NCBI RefSeq assembly: GCF_014932895.1
Contig: NZ_JACYOF010000001.1
Span: forward strand, 806,001-870,000
Direction of reading: 5' to 3'
Length of the DNA stretch: 64,000 nucleotides
DNA from: Bacillus thuringiensis
GTDB taxonomy: Bacteria > Bacillota > Bacilli > Bacillales > Bacillaceae_G
Shown here: positions 46,976-55,689 of the stretch, piece after piece
Layout: each line of letters starts with the position of its first letter
Numbering within the stretch: position 1 is the first letter of the stretch
The notes under the pieces: model-generated
The model's database searches: none
What the model was told of the DNA's origin: nothing
What the model saw: the letters and a program-made list of their open reading frames with translations, nothing else
Program-made: the position numbers and the translations under genes

Positions 46976-48285
46976 TTATCGATCAACTGCACCATAAGTA
47001 ATGCTTTTCCAACGACATTACCTTCATGATGTACTTCTACATCAACCTTACCAAATTTACGGCCGATTTCTAATACTCTCGGATGAACCGATACAACATT
47101 ATCAATTTGAACCGGCTTTACAAAATAAATTGTTAAGTTCTCAACAATTAAGTCGCTCTTCTTTTGCGCACGAATGACGCGGTTCGTTGCTTCTGTCACA
47201 ATCGTTGCAAATACACCGTACGATAACGTTCCGATTGAATTCGTCATCTGTGGTGTCACTGAAAATTGATATAGATGCTCATTTTTCGCTTCTTTCGGCG
47301 TCATAAATTGATTCGTTACAATATCATCAATCGTTTCACCGACTTGTGGTTGACGCTGAATCATTTGCAGCGCCTGCAGTACATCCTGACGGCTAATAAT
47401 ACCTTGCAGTTTATTCCCTTCATCAACAACAGGAAGTAATTCAATGCCTTCCCACACCATCATACGTGCCGCAGCTGCGACAGACATTTTACCGTTCACT
47501 GTAATCGGGTGTTTTGTCATCACTTTATCAATTGGTGTTTCTTTCGCCACACCGATCATATCTTTTGAAGTTACGATACCTAGCACTTTTTTATTTTCAT
47601 CGACAATCGGATATCTTCCGTGCATTGTCTCTTCGTTATACGCATGCCATTGCTGCACTGTGTCATCTGGCTTTAAATATAACGTCTCTTCGATTGGCGT
47701 TAAAATATCTTCAACGAGTACAATCTCTTTTTTAATAAGCTGATCGTAAATAGCACGATTAATTAACGTTGCAACTGTAAATGTGTCATAGCTACTTGAA
47801 ATAATCGGCAGTTTTAATTCGTCTGCTAATTTCTTCACATGATCTTCCGTATCAAATCCGCCCGTAATCAATACTGCAGCCCCTGCTTCTAGCGCTAATT
47901 GATGTGCGTTCGTACGGTTACCAATGATAAGTAAGTTACCCGCTTCTGTATAACGCATCATCGCCTCTAATTTCATAGCTCCGATTACGAATTTATTTAA
48001 TGTTTTATGTAGTCCTTCTCTTCCTCCAAGCACTTGGCCATCAACAATGTTAACGACTTCTGCATATGTCAGTTTTTCAATATTCTCTTTTTTCTTTTGC
48101 TCAATTCGAATTGTTCCGACACGTTCAATTGTACTAACATATCCTTTATTTTCTGCATCTTTAATGGCACGGTAAGCTGTTCCTTCACTTACACTCAAAT
48201 CTTTCGCAATTTGTCTTACAGAAATTTTATGCCCGACTGGCAGGCTATTAATATGTTCTAAAATTTGATTATGTTTGGTAGCCAA
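46972..48285 (-). CDS. ytoI: CBS and hot-dog domain regulatory protein YtoI
   Basis: A 437-residue cytosolic protein with four modules: an N-terminal helix-turn-helix (about 10-60; GHKISVRQIAKDLSVSEGTA), a DRTGG domain (about 75-185), two CBS repeats (about 195-310; GRYPIVDENKKVLGIVT and ELLPVVDEGNKLQGIIS) and a C-terminal hot-dog thioesterase-like domain (about 325-430). CBS pairs usually bind adenine nucleotides or c-di-AMP, so it may be a nucleotide-sensing regulator. The actual function is unknown. The start is TTG 48285 with a weak GGTG site. Confidence 0.85.
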   Translation of the reverse strand: MATKHNQILEHINSLPVGHKISVRQIAKDLSVSEGTAYRAIKDAENKGYVSTIERVGTIRIEQKKKENIEKLTYAEVVNIVDGQVLGGREGLHKTLNKFVIGAMKLEAMMRYTEAGNLLIIGNRTNAHQLALEAGAAVLITGGFDTEDHVKKLADELKLPIISSSYDTFTVATLINRAIYDQLIKKEIVLVEDILTPIEETLYLKPDDTVQQWHAYNEETMHGRYPIVDENKKVLGIVTSKDMIGVAKETPIDKVMTKHPITVNGKMSVAAAARMMVWEGIELLPVVDEGNKLQGIISRQDVLQALQMIQRQPQVGETIDDIVTNQFMTPKEAKNEHLYQFSVTPQMTNSIGTLSYGVFATIVTEATNRVIRAQKKSDLIVENLTIYFVKPVQIDNVVSVHPRVLEIGRKFGKVDVEVHHEGNVVGKALLMVQLIDK

Positions 48286-48529
48286 ATGGTTTCACCATAC
48301 TTTCTTTTCCCTAAATTCTTCATGTGTTGTATTTTCAGTATACTATATTTTCAAAACTGTTACACTCTCTCTTTGTATATCTGTACCATTTTTTTTATAA
48401 CAAAATACGCCTTACATTACACCACTTCTTCTATTACAACAATGTAATGGTATTGTCATCTCGTTCGATAGTTTGTCCAGCCGCTTCAATATACAATGAA
48501 GACAAGAAATGAAACAAAGGAGCGGATAC

Positions 48530-48691
48530 ATGATGAAAAAATTATTAGAAGTTGTAGGTGCTGTATTTTTAGCCTTCGTAGACGGAAAAAAAGTTGCAAT
48601 GGAATTGAATGAAACACCTGAACAGCCACTTCCAAAAAGAAAAGAACCATCAAAACAAGTACAACCTTTAAAAGCTGTCCTACACGCGTAA
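48530..48691 (+). CDS. 53-residue small protein
   Basis: The short protein starts with a hydrophobic stretch (KKLLEVVGAVFLAFVDG) and continues with a Lys/Pro/Gln-rich tail. AAAGGAG lies 7 bases before the ATG at 48530, and a terminator follows, so it looks real. I do not recognise a family. Confidence 0.65.
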   Translation: MMKKLLEVVGAVFLAFVDGKKVAMELNETPEQPLPKRKEPSKQVQPLKAVLHA

Positions 48692-48730
48692 AAAACCCTT
48701 CACTCGTCTTTTCAAATGAAGGGTTGCTTT
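48691..48730. terminator. Bidirectional terminator
   Basis: AACCCTTCA and TGAAGGGTT pair around a loop of about 14 bases, between the small gene and the convergent ytkL, with A and T runs outside. Confidence 0.75.
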
Positions 48731-48731
48731 T

Positions 48732-49415
48732 CTATAGTGTCATACTTTCTCCAGCTTCTAATACTTTCCCTGTACAATTTTGTAGATTTTCTACAAATTG
48801 ATATGGATCTTGTTCAATTACTGGGAACGTATTGTAATGCATCGGTACAACAGTTTTCGCCTGAATCCATTTTGCTGCTAAAACAGCATCTTCTGGTCCC
48901 ATTGTGAAATTATCACCAATTGGTAAAAATGCTACATCTATATCATTCAGTTCTCCAATTAACTTCATATCAGAGAATAGAGCAGTATCTCCTGCATGGT
49001 AAACAGTTTTCTCTTCTGCTGTAAATAAAATACCCGCTGGCATACCTGTATATGTAATCGTCTTATTTTCTTCATCAATATAACTAGAGCCGTGGAAAGC
49101 CTGTGTAAACTTCACTTTTCCGAAGTCAAATTCATGAGAACCACCAATATGCATCGGATGTGTATTTATACCTTGCCAACTTAAAAATGTTGCTAGTTCA
49201 AACGGTGCTACAACAACTGCATTATTTTTCTTTGCAAGCTCTACTGTATCTCCAACATGATCACCATGTCCATGCGACAAAAGAATTGCATCTACTTTTA
49301 CATCTTCAGCCTTTAAATCCGTTTTCGGATTTCCTGTTAGAAACGGGTCAATTAAAATAACTTTTCCATTTGCCTCAATTTTCACAACTGAATGTCCATG
49401 ATAAGATATTTTCAT
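48732..49415 (-). CDS. ytkL: UPF0173 metal-dependent hydrolase YtkL
   Basis: Metallo-beta-lactamase-fold hydrolase of 227 residues. The metal motif HGHGDHVGD is near residue 49; the other ligands are in AFHGS (about 115), AGDTALF (about 140) and the terminal MHYNTFP. The family acts on unknown substrates. GGGAGG precedes the ATG. It is divergent from the neighbouring peptidase gene. Confidence 0.92.
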   Translation of the reverse strand: MKISYHGHSVVKIEANGKVILIDPFLTGNPKTDLKAEDVKVDAILLSHGHGDHVGDTVELAKKNNAVVVAPFELATFLSWQGINTHPMHIGGSHEFDFGKVKFTQAFHGSSYIDEENKTITYTGMPAGILFTAEEKTVYHAGDTALFSDMKLIGELNDIDVAFLPIGDNFTMGPEDAVLAAKWIQAKTVVPMHYNTFPVIEQDPYQFVENLQNCTGKVLEAGESMTL

Positions 49416-49563
49416 TATTACATTCCTCCCTATTCACATTCTCACTTTTTATTCTACATGATTTCTCAATTCCCTGTCTTTTCTAACATCGATTTACTTG
49501 TCATAACGCTTTCATCCGAGGTAAAGTTATATTTGTAATTAAATATCTCGGGGGTGCCAATCG

Positions 49564-50661
49564 ATGAATGCTAGATTAGAAAATTTAATGCAATGGCTAA
49601 AAGAAAAAAACGTAGAAGCTGCGTTCTTAACTTCTACACCAAACGTTTTCTATATGACAAACTTCCACTGTGAACCACATGAAAGACTACTTGGTATGTT
49701 TGTATTCCAAGAAAAAGAGCCTATTTTAATTTGCCCTAAAATGGAGGAAGGCCAAGCACGTAACGCTGGCTGGGCACATGAAATTATCGGATTTACTGAT
49801 ACTGACAGACCATGGGATATGATTGCAAAAGCAATTAAAGACCGCGGCATCAATGCAAACGCAGTTGCAATTGAAAAAGAACATTTAAACGTAGAGCGCT
49901 ACGAAGAATTAACAAAATTATTCCCAAATGCAACTTTCAAATCAGCTGAGGAGAAAGTTCGTGAACTTCGTTTAATTAAAGATGAAAAAGAACTTTCTAT
50001 TTTACGCGAAGCAGCTAAAATGGCAGACTACGCTGTTGAAGTTGGTGTAAATGCAATTAAAGAAGATCGTAGCGAACTAGAAGTATTAGCAATTATTGAA
50101 CACGAATTAAAAACAAAGGGCATACATAAAATGTCATTTGATACAATGGTATTAGCAGGTGCAAACTCTGCTCTTCCACACGGTATTCCAGGTGCGAACA
50201 AAATGAAACGCGGTGATTTCGTACTATTTGATTTAGGTGTAATCATTGACGGTTATTGCTCTGACATTACACGTACAGTAGCATTTGGTGATATTTCTGA
50301 AGAACAAACTCGCATTTACAACACTGTACTTGCTGGACAACTACAAGCAGTTGAAGCATGTAAACCAGGCGTTACACTTGGTGCAATCGATAATGCTGCT
50401 CGTTCTGTTATCGCAGATGCAGGTTACGGCGACTTCTTCCCGCACCGCCTTGGTCACGGACTTGGAATTAGCGTCCACGAATATCCAGATGTAAAAGCAG
50501 GTAACGAGTCTCCATTAAAAGAAGGTATGGTCTTTACAATCGAGCCAGGTATTTACGTACCAAACGTAGGTGGCGTTCGTATTGAAGATGATATTTACAT
50601 CACAAAAGACGGATCAGAAATTTTAACGAAATTCCCGAAAGAATTACAATTTGTGAAATAA
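49564..50661 (+). CDS. M24 family Xaa-Pro dipeptidase
   Basis: A 365-residue pita-bread metallopeptidase with a creatinase-like N-domain (about 1-130). The five metal ligands are present: two Asp in DLGVIIDGYCSDITRT (about 224 and 235), His in HRLGHGLG (about 298), Glu in FTIEPGIY (about 327) and Glu in GGVRIEDD (about 341). It releases N-terminal residues before proline. It is often called pepQ in this group, but several paralogues exist, so I leave the symbol open. GGGGGTG is 7 bases upstream. Confidence 0.92.
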   Translation: MNARLENLMQWLKEKNVEAAFLTSTPNVFYMTNFHCEPHERLLGMFVFQEKEPILICPKMEEGQARNAGWAHEIIGFTDTDRPWDMIAKAIKDRGINANAVAIEKEHLNVERYEELTKLFPNATFKSAEEKVRELRLIKDEKELSILREAAKMADYAVEVGVNAIKEDRSELEVLAIIEHELKTKGIHKMSFDTMVLAGANSALPHGIPGANKMKRGDFVLFDLGVIIDGYCSDITRTVAFGDISEEQTRIYNTVLAGQLQAVEACKPGVTLGAIDNAARSVIADAGYGDFFPHRLGHGLGISVHEYPDVKAGNESPLKEGMVFTIEPGIYVPNVGGVRIEDDIYITKDGSEILTKFPKELQFVK

Positions 50662-50693
50662 GAAAAAAGGCAGCGTGATTGCTGCCTTTTTCT
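50662..50693. terminator. Bidirectional terminator
   Basis: AAAAAGGCAGC and GCTGCCTTTTT pair with a loop of about 7 bases, between the convergent peptidase and lipoprotein genes. Confidence 0.9.
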
Positions 50694-51057
50694 ATTCCTC
50701 TACTATTTCAAATTTCTCTACAATCATTTTTACTGGATAGCTTTCAAGTATTTGAGAAAACCACACTTTTATTTTATCCCCTGTTTTTAATTTATTATAT
50801 GCATCTTTAGCCTTAAAACTCAGGACTATATCTGATGGATGATCCTTATTCATTTGTTGTTCTATATAATTTTTCAACTCTACCTTTGTTTCAAACTTTT
50901 TATCACTAACAAAAAATACCGTATCATTTCTTAATATGATATACCCTTCTTTAGGTACTTTTTTGACCGCTACTCGCTCTACTGATTTTGTAGTACACGC
51001 TGATAATATGATTAGAAATACACTTGAAAATATATACATAGAAATTTTCATATTCAT
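50692..51057 (-). CDS. DUF3221-like lipoprotein
   Basis: A 121-residue exported protein with a lipoprotein signal peptide (MYIFSSVFLIILSAC, lipobox LSAC, Cys at 21). The mature part has EGYIILRNDTVFFV and a C-terminal GDKIKVWF...ESYPVKM region, as in DUF3221 proteins, which are small OB-like lipoproteins of unknown function. GAGGG precedes the ATG. It lies 20 bp after the next lipoprotein-like gene, probably in one transcript. Confidence 0.78.
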   Translation of the reverse strand: MNMKISMYIFSSVFLIILSACTTKSVERVAVKKVPKEGYIILRNDTVFFVSDKKFETKVELKNYIEQQMNKDHPSDIVLSFKAKDAYNKLKTGDKIKVWFSQILESYPVKMIVEKFEIVEE

Positions 51058-51077
51058 TTTTAATCCCTCACTCTACG

Positions 51078-51452
51078 CTATTTCCGTTTTAAAACCATCT
51101 TCTCTTCATACTTATCATCCCATTTAATCACAATCTCTATCGGTTCATCTTTAGATAGAGGTGCACAACTTACACAAGAAGATTTCATTTCAATCCTTGC
51201 TCCTTTATGAACTTCCGACGTTTGTGTCATTGTACGAAACGCTTCATTAATAGTAATCTCCAAATTTTTAAATTCTGTATTCCCATCTCCGCCCTTATAT
51301 TGAAACGTAAATATTCCATCTTCACCGTCATCCTTAATATGGCCTTTATATTGTCCAGTCCAACTTTTACTCTCGCTAGAAAAAATAACATACAAAATCG
51401 AACAACTTCCTAAAAAGAAAATACTAATAAAAAAGAATAATGCTCTCTTCAT
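51078..51452 (-). CDS. Putative lipoprotein or secreted protein
   Basis: A 124-residue protein with a signal-like N-terminus (LFFFISIFFLGSCSILYVI) containing an LGSC lipobox at 14-17. The mature domain is rich in beta-forming residues and has a CVSC pair near residue 95. I recognise no family. GGAGG precedes the ATG. It is upstream of, and probably cotranscribed with, the DUF3221-like gene. Confidence 0.7.
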   Translation of the reverse strand: MKRALFFFISIFFLGSCSILYVIFSSESKSWTGQYKGHIKDDGEDGIFTFQYKGGDGNTEFKNLEITINEAFRTMTQTSEVHKGARIEMKSSCVSCAPLSKDEPIEIVIKWDDKYEEKMVLKRK

Positions 51453-51545
51453 AATGTTCCTCCATTCAAAAGCACTTATTTATTGTCTATTTCTTCCTCT
51501 TATTATATTATAAAAATACAGAATCTTCTAAAATGGGAGGTTTAC

Positions 51546-52373
51546 ATGTTACAACAACAGTTAGAAGAAATTCGTAATAATAATTACATAATCAATGGTG
51601 CACTCAATATCGATTCCTTAAGTTCCAGTATGCTTCAACATATAGGTGTCACCGATAGCTATTTAAGAGACAAACTCATTTACTCTACTTTTTATCATCT
51701 CATCAAAAAGGACTACATTTCACATACACACTTACAGAAACTATTATCAGAAAGCATCAGTGAAAAATATTTATTTTATAAAATTCATTCAGATGATGAA
51801 GATGCTGTATTTACCCGTGCATTTACAACATTATTAATTGCGCTCATTATTGATGCTGATACAAATTATAATTTCTTATCACAGACTGATATTTTAACTG
51901 TAAAAGATCAATTAATTCTATATATAAACAAAGAGCATGACTTACGAGGCTATGTCCAAGAACGTGGCTGGGCACATAGCGTCGCTCATGTTTCAGATAC
52001 ATTTGAAGCGCTTGTTACTAATCCTAAACTGGAAACTTTACATTACGAAGAAATACTACAAACTTTATTAAGCAAAGTTTGTGTCCATTCCATCTATTAC
52101 AAATATGAAGAAGATGAGCGTATCGTTTATCCGATTGTCGCAATGCTGCAAAATGGCCTAGACGAAGACATACTCATATTAGCCCTTCGTGATTTAGCAG
52201 CTCAATTACAAGCTCAAAAACCAATACTACATATTGAATCGTACGAATTTCTATACGGAAATATAAAATCTTTCTTACGTAGCCTATTTTTCAGATTACG
52301 CTCAATGTCTATATGTAAAGAAACTGAATACGAAATTGAAAAATTACTACAGGGAATTCGCCAATATTATTAA
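51546..52373 (+). CDS. DUF2785 family protein
   Basis: A 275-residue, largely helical soluble protein. The segment DLRGYVQERGWAHSVAHVSDT (two parts near residues 135-155) is the hallmark of DUF2785; no enzymatic role is established. The ATG at 51546 has GGGAGG 5 bases before it; a longer reading upstream lacks support. It is monocistronic, with a terminator after it. Confidence 0.85.
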   Translation: MLQQQLEEIRNNNYIINGALNIDSLSSSMLQHIGVTDSYLRDKLIYSTFYHLIKKDYISHTHLQKLLSESISEKYLFYKIHSDDEDAVFTRAFTTLLIALIIDADTNYNFLSQTDILTVKDQLILYINKEHDLRGYVQERGWAHSVAHVSDTFEALVTNPKLETLHYEEILQTLLSKVCVHSIYYKYEEDERIVYPIVAMLQNGLDEDILILALRDLAAQLQAQKPILHIESYEFLYGNIKSFLRSLFFRLRSMSICKETEYEIEKLLQGIRQYY

Positions 52374-52402
52374 AAAAGAAGGCACTTTAAAAAGTGCCTT
52401 CT
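52374..52402. terminator. Bidirectional terminator
   Basis: AGAAGGCACTT and AAGTGCCTTCT form an 11-bp stem with a short loop, between the convergent DUF2785 and small membrane protein genes. Confidence 0.9.
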
Positions 52403-52593
52403 TCTATCTCACTAATATTTAATTGAAATTTCACGATCCAGACTGAGAAAAGGTGGACAAGAAGCGCAAACGCCATACATGCTCCGCTTAAAAAAGTTAG
52501 TATAGGATGCGAATACACGTGCCTTAAGCCATAGGATATCGCCACAAAAAACATTGTTATGTAAATATAAATTGCTCCATGTATTTGCCTCAT
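52387..52593 (-). CDS. Small two-helix membrane protein
   Basis: A 68-residue protein with two hydrophobic helices (AIYIYITMFFVAISYGL and FLSGACMAFALLVHLFSVW) and an acidic end. The ATG at 52593 follows AAAGGAGG by 5 bases. The family is not recognised. Confidence 0.7.
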   Translation of the reverse strand: MRQIHGAIYIYITMFFVAISYGLRHVYSHPILTFLSGACMAFALLVHLFSVWIVKFQLNISEIEEGTF

Positions 52594-52676
52594 ATAAACC
52601 TCCTTTTCACATAGTATAACATAAATTTTCTGATTATTCACATTAATACACTGTGATCAATATTTCTCAACTGTTA

Positions 52677-52907
52677 CACCTCTTACAGCGGCCTTAATAT
52701 ATGGTGACCCTTGTAAACTTTGTAGATCCTCTGTTTTTCCTGTTACGACTACACCGTATATTGGTAGGTCTTTTGGTTTTAAGTTCTTCACCTCATTATA
52801 GTTTGTCTTAAAATGCTCTTGATATCCTCCTTTATTTTCACTTAAAGGTATCCAAACACAGCCTTTGATTTCTCTATTAATAATGATTCAAACGTATCAT
52901 GACTCAT
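52677..52907 (-). pseudogene. Frameshifted remnant of a sigma-factor-regulator C-terminal (Sigma_reg_C) protein
   Basis: A ribosome site (GGAGAGCC) and ATG 52907 open a frame MSHDTFES that stops after 21 codons. Shifting by one base near 52886 gives a continuous frame to TGA 52677 that reads INREIKGCVWIPLSENKGG, then PKDLPIYGVVVTGKTEDLQ, and ends SPYIKAAVRGVTVEKY. The WIP, YGVVVTG and YI.AA..G..V.KY elements resemble the C-terminal domain of anti-sigma factors in Bacillus. The N-terminal anti-sigma and membrane parts are missing, so this is a truncated, frameshifted relic. Confidence 0.6.
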
Positions 52908-52983
52908 TCGGCTCTCCTTTCTAAATACTCAACGTTTGAGAGCGCAAAATGTATACAGCTTTTCTAAAAAATTTTTTCATAAT

Positions 52984-53011
52984 AAAAAGCACACCTATTT
53001 TGATGTGCTCT
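52984..53011 (-). terminator. Terminator of the GNAT gene at 53084
   Basis: On the minus strand AGAGCACA and TGTGCTTT enclose a loop and are followed by T residues. Confidence 0.75.
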
Positions 53012-53083
53012 TCACATATACTTTATTAACATATAAATCGATTTTTTGAAAAAAACTCCCACTCCTCTCTCCCTATAATATCT

Positions 53084-53539
53084 TTATGACTTAGTTGTCA
53101 TAATAATTGAACGTGGATAAAATCCCAACTTTTGATAAAATGATACAGCTTCATTTCCGTACACTACTGTTAATTCAATTTCATCTATCTTCTTTTCTTT
53201 AAACCATTCCACTGCACTATTCATTAGCTTCAAACCAAATCCGTTTCTTCGGTATTTTTCATCAACAAATAAAACCTCAATCTTCCCGCTTAAGCTTTTA
53301 CTATATGCTATACAAAATCCTAATATATCATCTGTTTCCGATTCAACCAATAATTCGATTCTATATTCTCCATACTTTGAATTCTTTTTATAGTCTTCAA
53401 TACGTTCCTCAAATGTCATTCTTGGATAATTACCAGAAAAATATTTTGATTTACTGTTATGATATTCATGTAATTTATCTAAGGAGTCTCTTATTATCTC
53501 TATTTCATCGAGAGTGATATATTTATTACTAATTCTCAT
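53084..53539 (-). CDS. GNAT family N-acetyltransferase
   Basis: A 151-residue GNAT enzyme. Motif A is VLFVDEKYRRNGFGLKLM (about 95-112), carrying the acetyl-CoA pyrophosphate loop RRNGFG, followed by a motif B-like NEAVSFYQKLGF. The acceptor is unknown. The start at 53539 follows GGAG at about 10 bases. Confidence 0.85.
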   Translation of the reverse strand: MRISNKYITLDEIEIIRDSLDKLHEYHNSKSKYFSGNYPRMTFEERIEDYKKNSKYGEYRIELLVESETDDILGFCIAYSKSLSGKIEVLFVDEKYRRNGFGLKLMNSAVEWFKEKKIDEIELTVVYGNEAVSFYQKLGFYPRSIIMTTKS

Positions 53540-53611
53540 CCTACAGCATCTCCAATAATATATATTTCAGCAAAAAAGAAGACGGTTTTATTTTTGCAAA
53601 ATACTACTCTA

Positions 53612-53956
53612 TTATTCCATCGCTTCTTTCACAACATCTTGAATCATAACGACTTCTGTTTTCATATCAACAGACGGTGCTTCTTCATCAATACATTCAT
53701 ACCAAAACGCTACATGCTTTTTATCAATTTCATGATGAGAGTTTTCGACAAGAGCCCCGCCTTTTCCTTGCACAGAATACCAATATAAGTACTCTTCTCC
53801 ATCTCTTATTTCCCGGAAAATTGTCTCAACATACATTTTTTCGTCGTTTAATGTCAAAAGCACTTCTTTCATATTGTCATTAAGAAGCTGCATCCATTCA
53901 TCTACACGCTGACTTTTACCAGGCTTCACTTTAAATCTCGTTAATTCTACATTCAT
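53612..53956 (-). CDS. DUF6176-like small protein
   Basis: A 114-residue soluble protein, VELTRFKVKPGKSQRVDEWM at the N-terminus and KHVAFWYECID further on, with the ferredoxin-like pattern of DUF6176 proteins. No function is known. GGGGGGG precedes the ATG. It lies 2 bp after the acetyltransferase at 53959, so it is the third gene of a cupin-GNAT-DUF6176 operon. Confidence 0.75.
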   Translation of the reverse strand: MNVELTRFKVKPGKSQRVDEWMQLLNDNMKEVLLTLNDEKMYVETIFREIRDGEEYLYWYSVQGKGGALVENSHHEIDKKHVAFWYECIDEEAPSVDMKTEVVMIQDVVKEAME

Positions 53957-53958
53957 TT

Positions 53959-54747
53959 TTATCCCCCCGTTCTCTTACGTACAAATAAGCTATATTCCAC
54001 TGGATTATGAAAACTTAATTTACTAGCTAATTTTTGCGAGGAAATATTGTCTACATTACAATCCCAGCACGGTGTAATATCATTTTGTATACAATGTTCA
54101 ATGAAACATGTTGCAACAGCTTGGGCTAATCCTTTCCCCTGATACGCTTCATGCGTCACAATATCGATTTCAGCAAAACCATTTCCGCTAAATATTGAGA
54201 CACATTCAGCTACAATTATCCCATTTTGTTCTATACAAAATCCAAAACCATCCTTCAAAAACGCTTCATTTGATCCCCAATATTCTTTATAATACTCCTC
54301 TGTAAATTCATTACTTCTTTCTATACCTCTTCTATCAATACGCTTAACTTCATATGTATTTTGGTTGAAATCTCGTTTTCTCTTTTCAAAAGTTTCCCTT
54401 TGAAATTTCATTCGCGGAATTTTCCGAAGCGTATTACTAAAGCGCTCTTCAATCATCATTTCCCACTCTTCACTAGAAGTGAACAGTGTAAATCGTTTTT
54501 CTGTTGTTTCAATGGCTGTTTTTATATATGAAAATAAATCTTCGTTATAATTTTGATCATAAGTATCACCAAACAAATAATAAATACCATTAGCTGTGAT
54601 GATTAATCCTGCTGTTAACTTCTCGTTTGCAAAAACCTCACCATCTATCATTTGATCACATACCGCATAAGCAAAAGTCGTTGTTCTTATATTCCCTTCT
54701 AAAATCGGAAGGATTTTTCTATACTCAGCTACAGATAATTTCTTCAT
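53959..54747 (-). CDS. GNAT family acetyltransferase
   Basis: A 262-residue protein with a helical N-terminal half and a C-terminal GNAT fold: EIDIVTHEAYQGKGLAQAVAT (two pieces near 190-210) holds the acetyl-CoA loop QGKGLA, followed by CWDCNVDNISSQKLASKLSF. It belongs to the larger GNAT group with an extra N-terminal domain. The start overlaps the cupin stop by 4 bp (ATGA). The substrate is unknown. Confidence 0.82.
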   Translation of the reverse strand: MKKLSVAEYRKILPILEGNIRTTTFAYAVCDQMIDGEVFANEKLTAGLIITANGIYYLFGDTYDQNYNEDLFSYIKTAIETTEKRFTLFTSSEEWEMMIEERFSNTLRKIPRMKFQRETFEKRKRDFNQNTYEVKRIDRRGIERSNEFTEEYYKEYWGSNEAFLKDGFGFCIEQNGIIVAECVSIFSGNGFAEIDIVTHEAYQGKGLAQAVATCFIEHCIQNDITPCWDCNVDNISSQKLASKLSFHNPVEYSLFVRKRTGG

Positions 54748-55076
54748 AATTGTTCCACTATAATCGTATCAGCCTCTATATTTTCAAAACAAAGATTTAC
54801 CGTTCTCTTTAATGCTCTCGTTCTATGAATCGTACATGCTGGAATTAAGATCGAATCATTCGGCTTTAAAACTGCTGTTTCTCCATCTTGAAAATCAATA
54901 AGTAATTCTCCCTCTAACACAATAAATAATTCATCCGAATTAGAATGATAGTGCCAATCATATTCCCCAGTAAACACAGCAATTCGTAAACAATGACTAT
55001 TTACATTTGAAACGACGAAGTTTTTATGTTGATCTTGAATATCCTTTGTTAATTCTATTAAGTTCACAGTTTCCAT
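54744..55076 (-). CDS. Cupin domain protein
   Basis: A 110-residue single-domain cupin. Motif 1 is the DWHYHSNSDELFIVLEGEL segment (around residue 40-58, with two His and a Glu as metal ligands), and motif 2 is PACTIHRTRAL (around 80). It is probably a small metal-binding or sugar-modifying protein; the reaction is unknown. The start at 55076 (METVNLIEL) is preferred over one four codons upstream because of the GGATGGGG site. It is the first gene of the operon. Confidence 0.8.
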   Translation of the reverse strand: METVNLIELTKDIQDQHKNFVVSNVNSHCLRIAVFTGEYDWHYHSNSDELFIVLEGELLIDFQDGETAVLKPNDSILIPACTIHRTRALKRTVNLCFENIEADTIIVEQL

Positions 55077-55121
55077 ATTTCGCCCCATCCTTTAATTATT
55101 TTTTCTTCTAAAAAAAACAAT

Positions 55122-55550
55122 TTAGTCTCCACTACCTCCGCAATCTCCTTCACCATCACTTGAGCTACTACAATCGTTGCTACTGTAGTCACCAAATCCA
55201 CTTGATGAGCTTGAAGCGTATGAAGATTTTTTGCTCCTTTTTCCTTTTCTATCTTTATCGCTTTTATGACCAGGCCATACTTTATCAAATAATATAAAGA
55301 ATAAGAATCCTTCTATTGTGACAAGTATAAAGCCAAAAATACCTTCAATAATATTGGGTGTTATCCCAAAACTTTTAAACACCCCACATAAATACACACA
55401 AAAAATCACATACAGGAACATACAAATATACCGAAATGTTTTTTCTATAATAAGGACTATTTTTTTGGAAATGGGTATGTTCTGTTCCTGTTTTTTCTTT
55501 ATATATTTTTGTCTCCTAGCTTGCTTTTCCTTCCTCTTTTTGCTTCCCAT
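55122..55550 (-). CDS. Two-helix membrane protein with Ser/Gly-rich tail
   Basis: A 142-residue protein: a Lys/Arg/Gln-rich N-terminus (about 1-28), two membrane helices (about 38-56 and 69-88), then a basic linker and a low-complexity tail (about 106-142) of Ser, Gly, Asp and Cys such as YASSSSSGFGDYSS. Similar tails end some TPM-domain and DUF2207 membrane proteins. No enzymatic motif. GGGAGGG precedes the ATG. Confidence 0.7.
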   Translation of the reverse strand: MGSKKRKEKQARRQKYIKKKQEQNIPISKKIVLIIEKTFRYICMFLYVIFCVYLCGVFKSFGITPNIIEGIFGFILVTIEGFLFFILFDKVWPGHKSDKDRKGKRSKKSSYASSSSSGFGDYSSNDCSSSSDGEGDCGGSGD

Positions 55551-55643
55551 CGCCCTCCCTCTCTTTATTATATAATTCTAAATTATCACAACGAAAGGCT
55601 GTTAACACCAATAATTAACAATTACCCACATATTATTTCCCAA

Positions 55644-55676
55644 TAAAAAGACCCTCCTCATAAAAAGGAAGGTCTC
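55644..55676 (-). terminator. Terminator of ald
   Basis: On the minus strand AGACC.TCC and GGA..GGTCT flank a T-rich loop and are followed by five T residues. Confidence 0.7.
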
Positions 55677-55689
55677 GAATGTATTTCTA

